This document shows, piece by piece, positions 42,485 through 50,897 of a stretch of DNA of 64,000 nt. The notes beneath the pieces are model-generated. The model was not told the origin of the DNA. It did not search any database and was given only the letters and a program-made list of their open reading frames with translations. The first letter of the stretch is position 1, and every line of letters starts with the position of its first letter. Made by a program: the position numbers and the translations under genes. Source of the stretch: UBA947 sp031550975 (GTDB taxonomy: Bacteria > Cyanobacteriota > Vampirovibrionia > Gastranaerophilales > Gastranaerophilaceae); assembly GCA_031550975.1 (NCBI GenBank), contig JAVBOC010000004.1, positions 62,001 to 126,000 on the forward strand, written 5' to 3'.

Positions 42485-42697
42485 CTAGAATACTTCCATA
42501 ATCTTGCTCACTTCTAACTTAAGTTGCTTAATTACCGTAATCAAAGGGTAGATTTTAATGTTTTCTGCATTGCAGCAACAATAATCATGCATTAGTGTTA
42601 ACAACACTCCCATATTATGCATCCTTTCTTGAATGTCCAAAGATTGTTCTTCAGTAATTTCGCAATTGCTTTCTGAGTTTTTGTTTATAAATTGCAT
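42485..42697 (-). CDS. Small helical protein divergent from an XRE regulator
   Basis: A 70-residue protein with no recognised family. It is acidic in its first third (SESNCEITEEQSLDIQERM), has a CCC triplet near residue 40, and is predicted to be all helical. A GAGGTGAC site lies ahead of the start at 42697. Its position opposite an XRE-type gene with a shared palindromic operator suggests a two-gene regulatory or toxin-antitoxin-like unit; this is inference from layout only. A similar pair exists at 51863-52278. Confidence 0.6.
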   Translation of the reverse strand: MQFINKNSESNCEITEEQSLDIQERMHNMGVLLTLMHDYCCCNAENIKIYPLITVIKQLKLEVSKIMEVF

Positions 42698-42711
42698 GTC
42701 GAGTCACCTCC

Positions 42712-42744
42712 ATAATATTACTGGATATATACCAGTAATATTAT
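42712..42744. promoter_or_regulatory. Palindromic operator of the XRE module
   Basis: A perfect 13-bp inverted repeat, ATAATATTACTGG and CCAGTAATATTAT, with a 7-bp AT spacer lies between the divergent starts. A further half-site (ATCCAGTAA) lies at 42752-42761, and a TACAAT -10 box at 42747-42752. This is a typical layout for autorepression by an XRE dimer. Confidence 0.85.
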
Positions 42745-42770
42745 GTTACAATATCCAGTAAGATAGTCAA

Positions 42771-42983
42771 ATGAATTTTGATAAAGAATATGAAAGTCTT
42801 GGCTTAAGAATAAAATATTTGCGAGAACAAGCTAATTTGACTCAAGAACAACTTGCTGAAAAAGCCGGCATTAGCCTTGATTATTTGGGCAAAATTGAAG
42901 TCAGCATAAATAAGCCCGGCTTAAAAACTGTATTCAAAATTGCAAAAGCATTGAAAGTACCTGCTAAAAATCTTTTTGACTAG
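42771..42983 (+). CDS. XRE-family transcriptional regulator
   Basis: A 70-residue Cro/C1-type helix-turn-helix protein: LGLRIKYLREQANLTQEQLAEKAGISLDYLGKIEVSINKPGLKTVFKIAKALKVPAKNLF. All five helices of the fold are present, with the recognition helix around SLDYLGKIE. It has no extra domain. It most likely binds the palindrome just upstream and controls itself and the small divergent gene. Confidence 0.92.
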   Translation: MNFDKEYESLGLRIKYLREQANLTQEQLAEKAGISLDYLGKIEVSINKPGLKTVFKIAKALKVPAKNLFD

Positions 42984-42997
42984 ATAAATCAAATCCC

Positions 42998-44812
42998 CTA
43001 ATTCATCTCAACATGCGTCATAACGCCGTGGACTTTGTACGGCGGGAGCTTGTAGAACTGCATAAATGTTGGGGTGAGTTTTCTGATTTTTGCATAAATA
43101 TTCCATAAGAAGTTTGTGCTTTCGATATCTTCAACCCCGTAGAAAATTGCTTTTTCGTCGATTTTTGCTTCTTTAAATATTTTTATAAGATTTAAGATTT
43201 CCATATAACCTGTGTTGATTTTTAACATCCTAAGCCCCGGTGCGATTTTTTCGATTTCCCAGCTTATGCCGTGCGGGTCGTTGAGTTGGTTAATGGAAAC
43301 AATCACGTTATCGGTGTAGATTATGTTGTTGGTAAACATCGTATTAACGATATAAGGTGCAACCCTTTCAATCCCTTTGGCAAAAAACAGTGCTGTGCCT
43401 TTTATTCTGCTAGATTTCTTCACCAATTCATTGTATTTCTCCAAGAAAGTTTCTTGCTCCATTGTGCGCATTTTTGAATAAAGCACACGCGAACCATTGA
43501 TGTATAAGATTATCAAACAGAACGGAACCGCGGCAAGACAAATTGACCACCACGCACCGTGAGCGAGCTTTGAAAAACAAGATGTAAATAAAGCTAAATC
43601 AATCAACAGCAGACCTGATACGATTATCAACTGTCCGTATTTGCGCTTTAACCATAAAATTGCACATATCATTATTGCAGTTACTGTTATCGCACCTGAT
43701 GCCGCAAAACCGTAAGCTCCCGCCAACGCCGAAGATTTTTTAAAAGCAATTATGGTAAGGATTACACAAAACATCAAAAACCAGTTCACAGAGTCAATAT
43801 AAATTTGCGATTTCAACTTTGGCGAGGTGAAGTTTATTTTTAGCAGCGGAAGGATTCGAACGTTTATCGCCTGGTAAATTATTGAGAACATGCCGCTAAT
43901 CATGGCTTGTGATGCAATAATCGTTGCCAAAATACTAACAATCAAAAATGGTATATAGAGCGTTGGTGCTTCTGATGAGAACATGGCAAAAATGGCGTTT
44001 TTGGCATTCGGATGAGTTAGCAAATAAGCGCCTTGTCCAAGGTAATTAAGTATTAAAGCAACAAATACAAAATACCATGCGTGGATAATCGGTTTACGCC
44101 CTAAGTGTCCCATATCAGCGTACATTGCTTCTGCTCCAGTTGCACAAAGAATAACTTCTGAGAGCACAAAAAATCCGGCCAACCCATGTGATGCAAGAAA
44201 TTTAAGACCGCAAAGAGGATTAAAGGCTTGAAGAACCTCAGGCACATGGAACAACGAAATCGCACCCGATACCCCTATTGTTATAAACCAAATCAACATT
44301 ATCGGCCCGAATATTTGCGTTACTTTTTCTATTCCTTTTTTCTGAAAAGAGAACAAGAAAATTGTAATTGCAAGAGTAATTAACAAAATAATCGCTTGCG
44401 GAATATGATCCAAATGCGGAACAAATTCCAAACCCTCAACAGCAGAAAGAATACTTATTGCCGGTGTGATAACACTATCGCCGATAAGCAGTGAAACTCC
44501 AATATATGATAAATAGGAGAAGAAAATTGTAGCACGCGAAGAACGAAGCAATTTTTTTGTTATTTCACTCAAAACTATCGTGCCGCCTTCTCCGCGGATG
44601 CTGAGGCTCATCGCAAAATAAGTATATTGAACAAAAACGACCAAAATCAACGTCCACAAAATCAACGAGAGAATGCAGATGATATTTTCGGGTGTAGCTT
44701 GGAGCGTTAAAAAGATTACACTAAGGGTATAAATAGGGCTTGTTCCGATATCTCCAAAAACCAGTCCCATCGCCTTAATCGCATTGTTTGCTTCGGTAAA
44801 AAATTTGTTCAT
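42998..44812 (-). CDS. kup: Low-affinity potassium transport protein Kup
   Basis: K+/H+ symporter of the KUP/HAK/KT family, 604 residues with about twelve membrane helices and a cytoplasmic C-terminal domain (about 440-604). Signatures: AMGLVFGDIGTSPIYTL at residues 14-30, SIRGEGGTIVLSEI, LLIGDSVITPAISILSAVEGLE near 107 and EAMYADMGHLGR near 225. A GAAGG site precedes the ATG. Its 5' gap is too short for a typical c-di-AMP riboswitch. Confidence 0.95.
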   Translation of the reverse strand: MNKFFTEANNAIKAMGLVFGDIGTSPIYTLSVIFLTLQATPENIICILSLILWTLILVVFVQYTYFAMSLSIRGEGGTIVLSEITKKLLRSSRATIFFSYLSYIGVSLLIGDSVITPAISILSAVEGLEFVPHLDHIPQAIILLITLAITIFLFSFQKKGIEKVTQIFGPIMLIWFITIGVSGAISLFHVPEVLQAFNPLCGLKFLASHGLAGFFVLSEVILCATGAEAMYADMGHLGRKPIIHAWYFVFVALILNYLGQGAYLLTHPNAKNAIFAMFSSEAPTLYIPFLIVSILATIIASQAMISGMFSIIYQAINVRILPLLKINFTSPKLKSQIYIDSVNWFLMFCVILTIIAFKKSSALAGAYGFAASGAITVTAIMICAILWLKRKYGQLIIVSGLLLIDLALFTSCFSKLAHGAWWSICLAAVPFCLIILYINGSRVLYSKMRTMEQETFLEKYNELVKKSSRIKGTALFFAKGIERVAPYIVNTMFTNNIIYTDNVIVSINQLNDPHGISWEIEKIAPGLRMLKINTGYMEILNLIKIFKEAKIDEKAIFYGVEDIESTNFLWNIYAKIRKLTPTFMQFYKLPPYKVHGVMTHVEMN

Positions 44813-44893
44813 TATTGTGTGCCTTCTAATGTCGCACCAGCGACTATATCACGCGCAAAAAAAATAATCAATCAGGCTTTTAACTCATATAAT

Positions 44894-45832
44894 TTATATA
44901 TTTAGGGTTGTTTTTAGATTGTCTATTATATCAAGAAGCATGTTAAAATCCTGAGTAAATTTCATAAACTGTTTTTGGTCATCAATAGATTTAAACAAAT
45001 TGCCCAGCTTGAACATGTCACGTCTTGCATCGTATGCCACAACAACATTATCACGGTAACATGCGAGTCTGACGTTTTTTGTTCTAATCAGGAAATCACA
45101 GAATTCCGGCGTTAGAATTTGGCTTGTTCCATCAACATTGTCGGTATAGACATCGTATCTTTTTGCAAACTCTTTCATAGGCAAGTTAAGTCTTTGGAGG
45201 TATCTTGTGTCTTTATACATAGATTTGCCGATAAGAGTATGACCTTGAAACTCCCTGTCAGCTTTTAGCGCAATCAACGGTCCCCTAAAAATAGTTGTTC
45301 TGCTATTTTTGCTGCCGCGTATAGTGATCTTAGTTTCAGATATTCTCAATTTTATCCCTTTGTAATCGCCTGTAAAAATATCGTCTTCCGTTGATTCGCC
45401 CTGCGAAAACAACTTGGATTCTCGCGTTAGATAATTTGTGAAAATCTCTTTTGCCAAGTCATTTACATCCAAAACCGCTTTTGTTGCTCGCTCTTGGTCG
45501 CCGAGCATTTCTACAACTTTATCTCTTTCTTCCCAAACAATTTTTCCATTAACATTTATAATATTAGCAATCATTTCGTTGATATAATTTGCTTTCACTA
45601 AATTTTCAAAGCTTTTAGAAATATGATTTTGCCACGCAACCGTAACGACAAAAGGAATAAAGAGCAATATACCATAGGTAAACACTTGTTCTTCACTAAA
45701 CGGAAGAAGCTGCATATTGCCACCAACTAACAACGCCACAAAAGCAGTAAATAAGATAATAGACATAATCAACAGGACAACGAACTTTACAAGTTCTCTT
45801 TTTCTTAATATTTCTAATTCGTATTGATTCAT
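44894..45832 (-). CDS. DUF3137 family membrane protein
   Basis: A 312-residue protein with two N-terminal membrane helices (about residues 17-37 and 47-65) and a cytoplasmic domain that fits DUF3137: DDIFTGDYKGIKLRISETKI, TTIFRGPLIALKADREFQGHTLI and LPMKEFAKRYDVYTDNVDGTSQILTPEFCDFL. The biochemical role of the family is not established. GGAGG lies before the ATG. It is divergent from rarA. Confidence 0.8.
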   Translation of the reverse strand: MNQYELEILRKRELVKFVVLLIMSIILFTAFVALLVGGNMQLLPFSEEQVFTYGILLFIPFVVTVAWQNHISKSFENLVKANYINEMIANIINVNGKIVWEERDKVVEMLGDQERATKAVLDVNDLAKEIFTNYLTRESKLFSQGESTEDDIFTGDYKGIKLRISETKITIRGSKNSRTTIFRGPLIALKADREFQGHTLIGKSMYKDTRYLQRLNLPMKEFAKRYDVYTDNVDGTSQILTPEFCDFLIRTKNVRLACYRDNVVVAYDARRDMFKLGNLFKSIDDQKQFMKFTQDFNMLLDIIDNLKTTLNI

Positions 45833-45900
45833 AACCAGCCTCCAAAAAAGATTGTAGCATTATTTTTACGGCTTTGCAATGTGGTCGGGCTATGGCCTTG

Positions 45901-45909
45901 TGGTATAAT
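45901..45909 (+). promoter_or_regulatory. Extended -10 box of rarA, leaderless
   Basis: TGG followed by TATAAT, then six bases and the ATG at 45916. No Shine-Dalgarno is present. Confidence 0.68.
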
Positions 45910-45915
45910 GTAGGC

Positions 45916-47151
45916 ATGGGGAACTTATTTACAGAACTGGAAAATCAGAACAAGCAAATACCGCTCGCTGAGATTTTGCGCCCAAGAACTGTTGAGGAAT
46001 TTTTAGGCCAAAGCAGCGTTGTGTCAGAAAATTCACCACTTCTAAATCTTTTAAAAACTAATCGCTTATTCTCGCTCATTCTCTGGGGTACGCCGGGCTG
46101 CGGCAAAACCACACTTGCGCGGCTTATTGCAACCAAGACAGACGCACAGTTTATTGAAATTTCCGCTGTAACCTCCGGTGTTAAAGACATTAAAGAAGCC
46201 GTTGAAACGGCAAAAATGTCCCTTCGCAGCGGGATTAAGACTATTTTATTTATTGATGAAATCCATCGTTATTCAAAGACTCAACAAGACGCTCTGTTGC
46301 CGCATATTGAAAACGGAACGCTGTTTTTAATCGGTTCAACCACCGAAAACCCTTCGTTTCAGGTAATTCCGGCGCTGTTATCAAGAGTGCAGGTGATTAG
46401 GTTAAACTCCATTGACGACGAGAGCATGACGCAAATTATCAAAAAAGGTTTTGCGTACCTTTCAAAAAACCACTTGCCGCTCGATTGCGAAAACGGGGTT
46501 ATCGATTTTATTATAAACCTCTCACGCGGGGACGCTAGGTGTGCGCTAAATGTTGTGGAAAACGCATACTTTGCTTCAAATTTAAAAGATGACCGCAGAA
46601 ATCTAACGGTAGAAATCATTGAACAAATCTGCCAGCAGCGCAACACGCGCTACTCCCAAGACGAGCACTACGACCACGCTTCGGCGTTTCAAAAAAGTTT
46701 GCGCGGCTCTGATCCGGATGCTGCGATTTACTATTTAGCCAAAATGGTCGCTGCAGGCGAAGACCCGCGATTTATCGCGCGACGCCTTATTGTAACCGCG
46801 TCAGAAGATGTCGGAAACGCTGACCCGAACGCACTAAATGTTGCGATGAATGCGCACAAAGCCGTTGAACTGCTCGGGTTCCCTGAGGCTCGGATTCCAC
46901 TGGCACAAGCGGTAATCTACGTTGCACGCGCGCCAAAATCTAACGAAACGGTTTGCGCAATCGATATGGCATTAGGTGACATTGCAAAGGGAAAAGACTA
47001 TCCGCCGCCGATGCACTTGCGCGATTCGCATTACAAAGACGCCGCTAAATACGGGTTTGGCGAGGGTTATGTTTATTCGCACTCCGCACCGCAAGAATAT
47101 CAGCAATTCTTACCGGACGAACTTGTCGGCAAGAAATACACTCAGAATTAG
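45916..47151 (+). CDS. rarA: Replication-associated recombination protein A
   Basis: AAA+ ATPase (also called MgsA) acting at stalled forks with clamp-loader-like architecture. The start at 45916 is set by the -10 box and by the family N-terminus (MGNLFTELENQNKQIPLAEILRPRTVEEFLGQ); 411 residues. Walker A GTPGCGKTTLA is near 59, Walker B LFIDEIHR near 111, sensor 1 IGSTTENPSFQVIPALLSR near 138, and the C-terminal DPDAAIYYLAKMVAAGEDPRFIARRL and ASEDVGNADPNAL are family markers. Confidence 0.96.
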   Translation: MGNLFTELENQNKQIPLAEILRPRTVEEFLGQSSVVSENSPLLNLLKTNRLFSLILWGTPGCGKTTLARLIATKTDAQFIEISAVTSGVKDIKEAVETAKMSLRSGIKTILFIDEIHRYSKTQQDALLPHIENGTLFLIGSTTENPSFQVIPALLSRVQVIRLNSIDDESMTQIIKKGFAYLSKNHLPLDCENGVIDFIINLSRGDARCALNVVENAYFASNLKDDRRNLTVEIIEQICQQRNTRYSQDEHYDHASAFQKSLRGSDPDAAIYYLAKMVAAGEDPRFIARRLIVTASEDVGNADPNALNVAMNAHKAVELLGFPEARIPLAQAVIYVARAPKSNETVCAIDMALGDIAKGKDYPPPMHLRDSHYKDAAKYGFGEGYVYSHSAPQEYQQFLPDELVGKKYTQN

Positions 47152-47163
47152 ACAATTGATTTG

Positions 47164-47799
47164 CTAATAACCAGTTTTGCCTTCTTCAAGTACACGCGCT
47201 GTGCAGCTCATAGAATTGGGGGCGGAATCACACATGCTTGGAGCGTCAAGCCCCGCAGGAACAAGTCCGCGATCGTCGGTTAGGTAGAATTGAAACCTTC
47301 TTGGCGGTTTTTCATTAGCATCTCTGGCAAGATCGTAGCTCTTATAACCATTTAAGTCTAAAGTAAAAACTAGAATTGGACCTCCAGGACCTACAGTTAC
47401 CCCATGTTCATTTGGGAAAGTTCTGGCTAAATCGTCTAAATATACATCCGTACCATCAGCTGTTGTATAATAAACAGCGTGAGCATTGTTGTAAGTTTTC
47501 ATGACTTTTAGCTGTTTCCCCAGCGTGTCATTAAACCAGGCCAGGAGTTGAGGGCCGTTGGTATTAGTCCCCGCAGCAGAATAGTCTAATCGGTCTAAAT
47601 TTCCTTGCTTTATTTTAGCAAGCTCTATTGCTTGAGCAGTTGTAGAGTAGAATTTTTTTACTCTCACCGCATCTGCTCTGCTTTTCCATTCTGCCATCAA
47701 GGTCGGTATGGTTAACGCGGCAATTATGCCAATCACTCCTAAGACAATTAAAACTTCTGCTAAAGTGAAGCCTTTTCTAGCGAATGCTCTCTTTTCCAT
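47164..47799 (-). CDS. Prepilin-like protein
   Basis: Type IV pilin-like protein of 211 residues: a 10-residue basic leader EKRAFARKG, then FTLAEVLIVLGVIGIIAALTIPTL with Glu5. The globular part is predicted to be alpha/beta with one Cys pair near the C-terminus (MCDSAPNSMSC). GGAG precedes the start at 47799. It is the second of three such genes in the window, none near pilus assembly genes. Confidence 0.88.
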   Translation of the reverse strand: MEKRAFARKGFTLAEVLIVLGVIGIIAALTIPTLMAEWKSRADAVRVKKFYSTTAQAIELAKIKQGNLDRLDYSAAGTNTNGPQLLAWFNDTLGKQLKVMKTYNNAHAVYYTTADGTDVYLDDLARTFPNEHGVTVGPGGPILVFTLDLNGYKSYDLARDANEKPPRRFQFYLTDDRGLVPAGLDAPSMCDSAPNSMSCTARVLEEGKTGY

Positions 47800-47815
47800 A
47801 TTGCTCCTATATCGT

Positions 47816-48388
47816 TTACTCCATCGGAATAGTTAATTTTTGGCCAATAGAAAGTTTGTTCGGGCTATCCATACCGTTGACTCTAATAATTTCAGCCTGT
47901 TTTTCAGGGCTGTATGAGCCATAAAATTTTACTGCGATTGTTTCAATCGTATCACCGCTTTTAACGGTATAAGTTTGGGTTTCGCCGCTAAATGTTTGAG
48001 AAGAAGCAGTCGTTGTGCTTGCTGACGGAACATGAACGGCGGTCTTGCCCGATGAAACGCTTTCGGCAGCCGGTACATTAACTTTGTTAGCCTCGCTGAC
48101 TTTACCCTTATTTACCCCTGTTGTGAAACCGATAAGACTTGTAAAGATAAGCATTGTTAAAGCACCTGCAATAAATCCTGTTGCAAGATAAACATTTGGC
48201 GATTTGCCTGATTGTTTTTGGTTAACTTTGAAATCCTGCCACAAAACGTCTAGTTCTTGTTCTTTAGCAGGTCTAACATAAACGTTTGGAGACTCGTCAT
48301 AAGACTCTTGTCTGTATTTTGACAATGCTTCAATAACCGCCATTTTTTCCTTAGATAAGTTAGATCTTCTGATAGTTGAGCTTTTCAT
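47816..48388 (-). CDS. LysM-domain membrane protein
   Basis: A 190-residue bitopic protein: a cytoplasmic N-terminal part (1-65), one membrane helix (YLATGFIAGALTMLIFTSLIGF, about 67-88), a Ser/Thr/Val linker and a C-terminal LysM domain (about 137-190, QTYTVKSGDTIETIAVKFYGS, NKLSIGQKLTIP). LysM binds N-acetylglucosamine polymers, so it probably holds to peptidoglycan. GAGGT precedes the ATG. A prepilin gene follows 17 bp downstream. Confidence 0.9.
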   Translation of the reverse strand: MKSSTIRRSNLSKEKMAVIEALSKYRQESYDESPNVYVRPAKEQELDVLWQDFKVNQKQSGKSPNVYLATGFIAGALTMLIFTSLIGFTTGVNKGKVSEANKVNVPAAESVSSGKTAVHVPSASTTTASSQTFSGETQTYTVKSGDTIETIAVKFYGSYSPEKQAEIIRVNGMDSPNKLSIGQKLTIPME

Positions 48389-48514
48389 AGTTACCTCAAT
48401 TTTTTTATTCTTTATGTAAACAATATATCACGAGCAAAGTGGAATTTCAACCGAAATGTTACAAATAGTGACCAGGTCGCCTGGTGGCTGAATGAGCGGG
48501 AAAACACTTCTTAA

Positions 48515-48552
48515 CTGCTTAGTCACTTAGCGCCTTAGTCACCTAGTCACTT
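48515..48552. repeat. TTAGTCAC octamer array
   Basis: Four units of the type also present at 1289-1321. The array ends directly before the -10 box of the TPR gene. Confidence 0.8.
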
Positions 48553-48556
48553 CGTA

Positions 48557-48565
48557 TGCTATAAT
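48557..48565 (+). promoter_or_regulatory. Extended -10 box of the TPR gene, leaderless
   Basis: TGC followed by TATAAT, then seven bases and the ATG at 48573. Confidence 0.66.
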
Positions 48566-48572
48566 ATAAAAC

Positions 48573-50348
48573 ATGGGAAAAGATTTTTTTGATAGCATTA
48601 ATAAATTGATTAAAGAAAAGGATTTTGGGAAAGCCAAACTTTTGCTCACCAAATTCTTGGAAGATGATGGAAACAACGCCGAGGCGATTAAACTTCACGG
48701 ACTCTGCGCGGTTAATCTTAACCTGTTTGATGAAGGGCGTAAGGATTTTGAAACTATCGTAAAATTTATGCCGGAAGATGCAACTTCGTGGTTTTATTTA
48801 GCAAGCTGCTACGATAATCTTGAAGATTTCATCCATGCAATCTCGGCTTACGAACGCACAATTGAGTTGCGCGAAAATTACATTGAAGCCTACATGAATC
48901 TTTGTGTGGTCTATATGAAAAGTCAGGAGGCTGAAAAGGCAATTGAAACAGCTAAAAAGGCACTTGAAATTGAACCGGAAAACTTCACCCTGAATTACAT
49001 GATAGGAACTGCCTACATGTCTTTGAAAAACTTTGAAGAAAGCGTAAAATTTTTAGAAAAAGCGTTAGCCATTGACCCTGAATACGGGCAAATTTATAAC
49101 AACCTTGGCACTTGCTACATCACAACAGGGGATGTTCAAAAGGCTTTTGAAAACTTCTTAAAAGCCAGCGAACTTGAGCCGGACAATTCATTGACTTATT
49201 TTAACATCGCATCAATTTTGCAAATTCAGGGTAAACACAAAGAAGCAGTCGAATGGTTCCAAAAAGCTTATGCCCTTGAACAAGATGACGGGTATTTGGT
49301 CGCTATGGCGCTTTCAGAAGTTAAATCCGAACAATATGACAAAGCAATCGCACATTACAAAACCCTTGTTTTGCACAACCCGGAAAAACCGAATTACCAA
49401 TACAATCTTGCTTGCTGCTATGAAGCGACCGGCGAATTTCAATACGCAATCCATATTCTGGCTCATCTGGTCGTGCTTAACCCAAAATCAGTCAGTATGT
49501 CGCAAAAACTCGCCGACATTTATATGAAAATCGGCCAGCCAATACAAGCACGAGATCTTTATGAAAAAATCATCACTCAAGGCAATGTTTCACACGAGAT
49601 TTATTACAAATACGCACACATTTGCATTGTTACAAATGACTTGGAAAAAGCTGAAAAAATCTTAAATAAAGTGATTACACTAAATCCTGATTTTGCGTAT
49701 GCCCACAAGGATTTAGGGGTTATTTATCTTCAAAAACGGCTATTTGATTATGCTAAAGACGAGTTTGGAAAAGCTATCGCACTAGCACCCGAAGATTTTT
49801 ACATAATTTATGAGTATGCAAATTTCTTGCACGCAACAGCAGAGTTTCAAAAAGCTGACGAGATGTATCAAAAGGCATTGCAGATTAACCCGAACAACCA
49901 CAGTGTGCTTGCGTTTTCAGCACTAAATAAAATTGACACAAAAGACCTTGATACAGGAATCGTGCAGGTTGAGAAAGCAATCGAACAAGGACACAACGAG
50001 AGTTTCTTGTATTTCATTGCAGGCAAATTGAAGTTCCTCAAAGGCGATTTTGAAGACGCCAAAATGTATCTTGTACGCGCTTTTGAACTAAACCAATCAG
50101 GCAAAAACCCCGAAACTCAAAACCTATTGGCGCTGTGCTATTTTGAACTGGGTGATTACATGCAGGCAAACAACATTTTCCGCAGCATGTTAGATGCTTA
50201 CCCGACCAATACAAACCTGCTTTTATCGAGTGCAAGATGCTATGAAAAATTAAAGGACACTCAATCCGCGCTCTCACAATTGGATAAAGTGCTTGAGATC
50301 TTCCCGGAATCCGAGGAAGCACACGAATTAATTAGACAGCTGTCGTAA
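48573..50348 (+). CDS. TPR-repeat protein
   Basis: A 591-residue solenoid of about sixteen tetratricopeptide repeats with spacing of 34 (for example AEAIKLHGLCAVNLNLFDEGRKDFETIV, AIETAKKALEIEPENFTLNYMIGTAYMSL and GQIYNNLGTCYITTGDVQKAFENFLKASELEPDN). It has no signal peptide or attached enzyme domain. It probably acts as a cytoplasmic scaffold; the partner is unknown. The TAA stop abuts a heptamer array. Confidence 0.92.
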   Translation: MGKDFFDSINKLIKEKDFGKAKLLLTKFLEDDGNNAEAIKLHGLCAVNLNLFDEGRKDFETIVKFMPEDATSWFYLASCYDNLEDFIHAISAYERTIELRENYIEAYMNLCVVYMKSQEAEKAIETAKKALEIEPENFTLNYMIGTAYMSLKNFEESVKFLEKALAIDPEYGQIYNNLGTCYITTGDVQKAFENFLKASELEPDNSLTYFNIASILQIQGKHKEAVEWFQKAYALEQDDGYLVAMALSEVKSEQYDKAIAHYKTLVLHNPEKPNYQYNLACCYEATGEFQYAIHILAHLVVLNPKSVSMSQKLADIYMKIGQPIQARDLYEKIITQGNVSHEIYYKYAHICIVTNDLEKAEKILNKVITLNPDFAYAHKDLGVIYLQKRLFDYAKDEFGKAIALAPEDFYIIYEYANFLHATAEFQKADEMYQKALQINPNNHSVLAFSALNKIDTKDLDTGIVQVEKAIEQGHNESFLYFIAGKLKFLKGDFEDAKMYLVRAFELNQSGKNPETQNLLALCYFELGDYMQANNIFRSMLDAYPTNTNLLLSSARCYEKLKDTQSALSQLDKVLEIFPESEEAHELIRQLS

Positions 50349-50411
50349 TAGTAGGGGTTAGGGACTAGGAATCAGGGACTAGGGATTAGGGATCAGGGAT
50401 TAGTATTCTTT

Positions 50412-50543
50412 CGTCATTCTGAGTGTTAACGAAGAATCTCAATGTTTATGCAAATCACCAAGATTTTGAGATGTTTCGGCTGCGCTCGTATTAAACAGGC
50501 ACGCTCTCGCTTTTGCCTTCTGCTCGCTCGCCTCAACATGACG
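50412..50543. repeat. CGTCATTCTGAG palindromic element, full form
   Basis: A 132-bp copy of the element that interrupts ispE (there inverted). Confidence 0.92.
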
Positions 50544-50570
50544 GAAATGGGGTGGTTATCTACACTATTT

Positions 50571-50705
50571 GGAGGAGATTTTAGTATTTTCTGTTAAGAT
50601 TTGAAGCCCAATTGCCGAATTAAAAATTATTGATTACAGAAGGCAATGCCTTTTGTAACTCCTCCCCAAGTCTGGTAGCCGTTCTTTCAAGAATGGCTTT
50701 TTTTT
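50571..50705 (+). ncRNA. Candidate small RNA with terminator
   Basis: A closing helix GGAGGAG (50571-50577) with CTCCTCC (50659-50665) encloses a 10-bp hairpin TACAGAAGGC/GCCTTTTGTA (50635-50657). A textbook terminator follows: AGCCGTTCTT/AAGAATGGCT (50677-50698) and eight T. The long outer helix around a large open region recalls 6S RNA in outline, but no sequence signature supports that name. Confidence 0.55.
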
Positions 50706-50897
50706 CGAGTTTCAAGCTCGACCCATTATGATGATATTGAGATTCTTCGTTAACACTCAGAATGACGAAAGAATACTAATCCCTAGTCCCTAATCCCTAA
50801 CCCCTATTATTGCAAAATGTAACAAAATCTCAGTTTTCCCTAAACTTTTGTTCAAAACCTGCCGTAATCATAGAGGTATATACAATAAGGGATACCT

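Larger units (their letters stand above)
50352..50807. mobile_element. Inverted-repeat-bounded cassette with RNA candidate
   Basis: Left arm (50352-50443): TAGGGAC heptamers followed by the CGTCATTCTGAG half-element. Right arm (50735-50807): the same two parts inverted. The arms match exactly over the last 47 bp or so and differ in heptamer copy number. The interior holds the rest of a palindromic element (to 50543) and a hairpin-rich unit with terminator (50571-50705). No transposase is encoded. The term mobile element is an inference from structure. Confidence 0.6.

Noticed and set aside
50348..50404. Possible CRISPR array
   Set aside because: Units are 7 bp without spacers of constant length, and no cas genes are present.
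50571..50705. 6S RNA assignment
   Set aside because: Only the outline (closing helix and open middle) fits; no sequence signature was recognised, so it is kept as an unnamed RNA.
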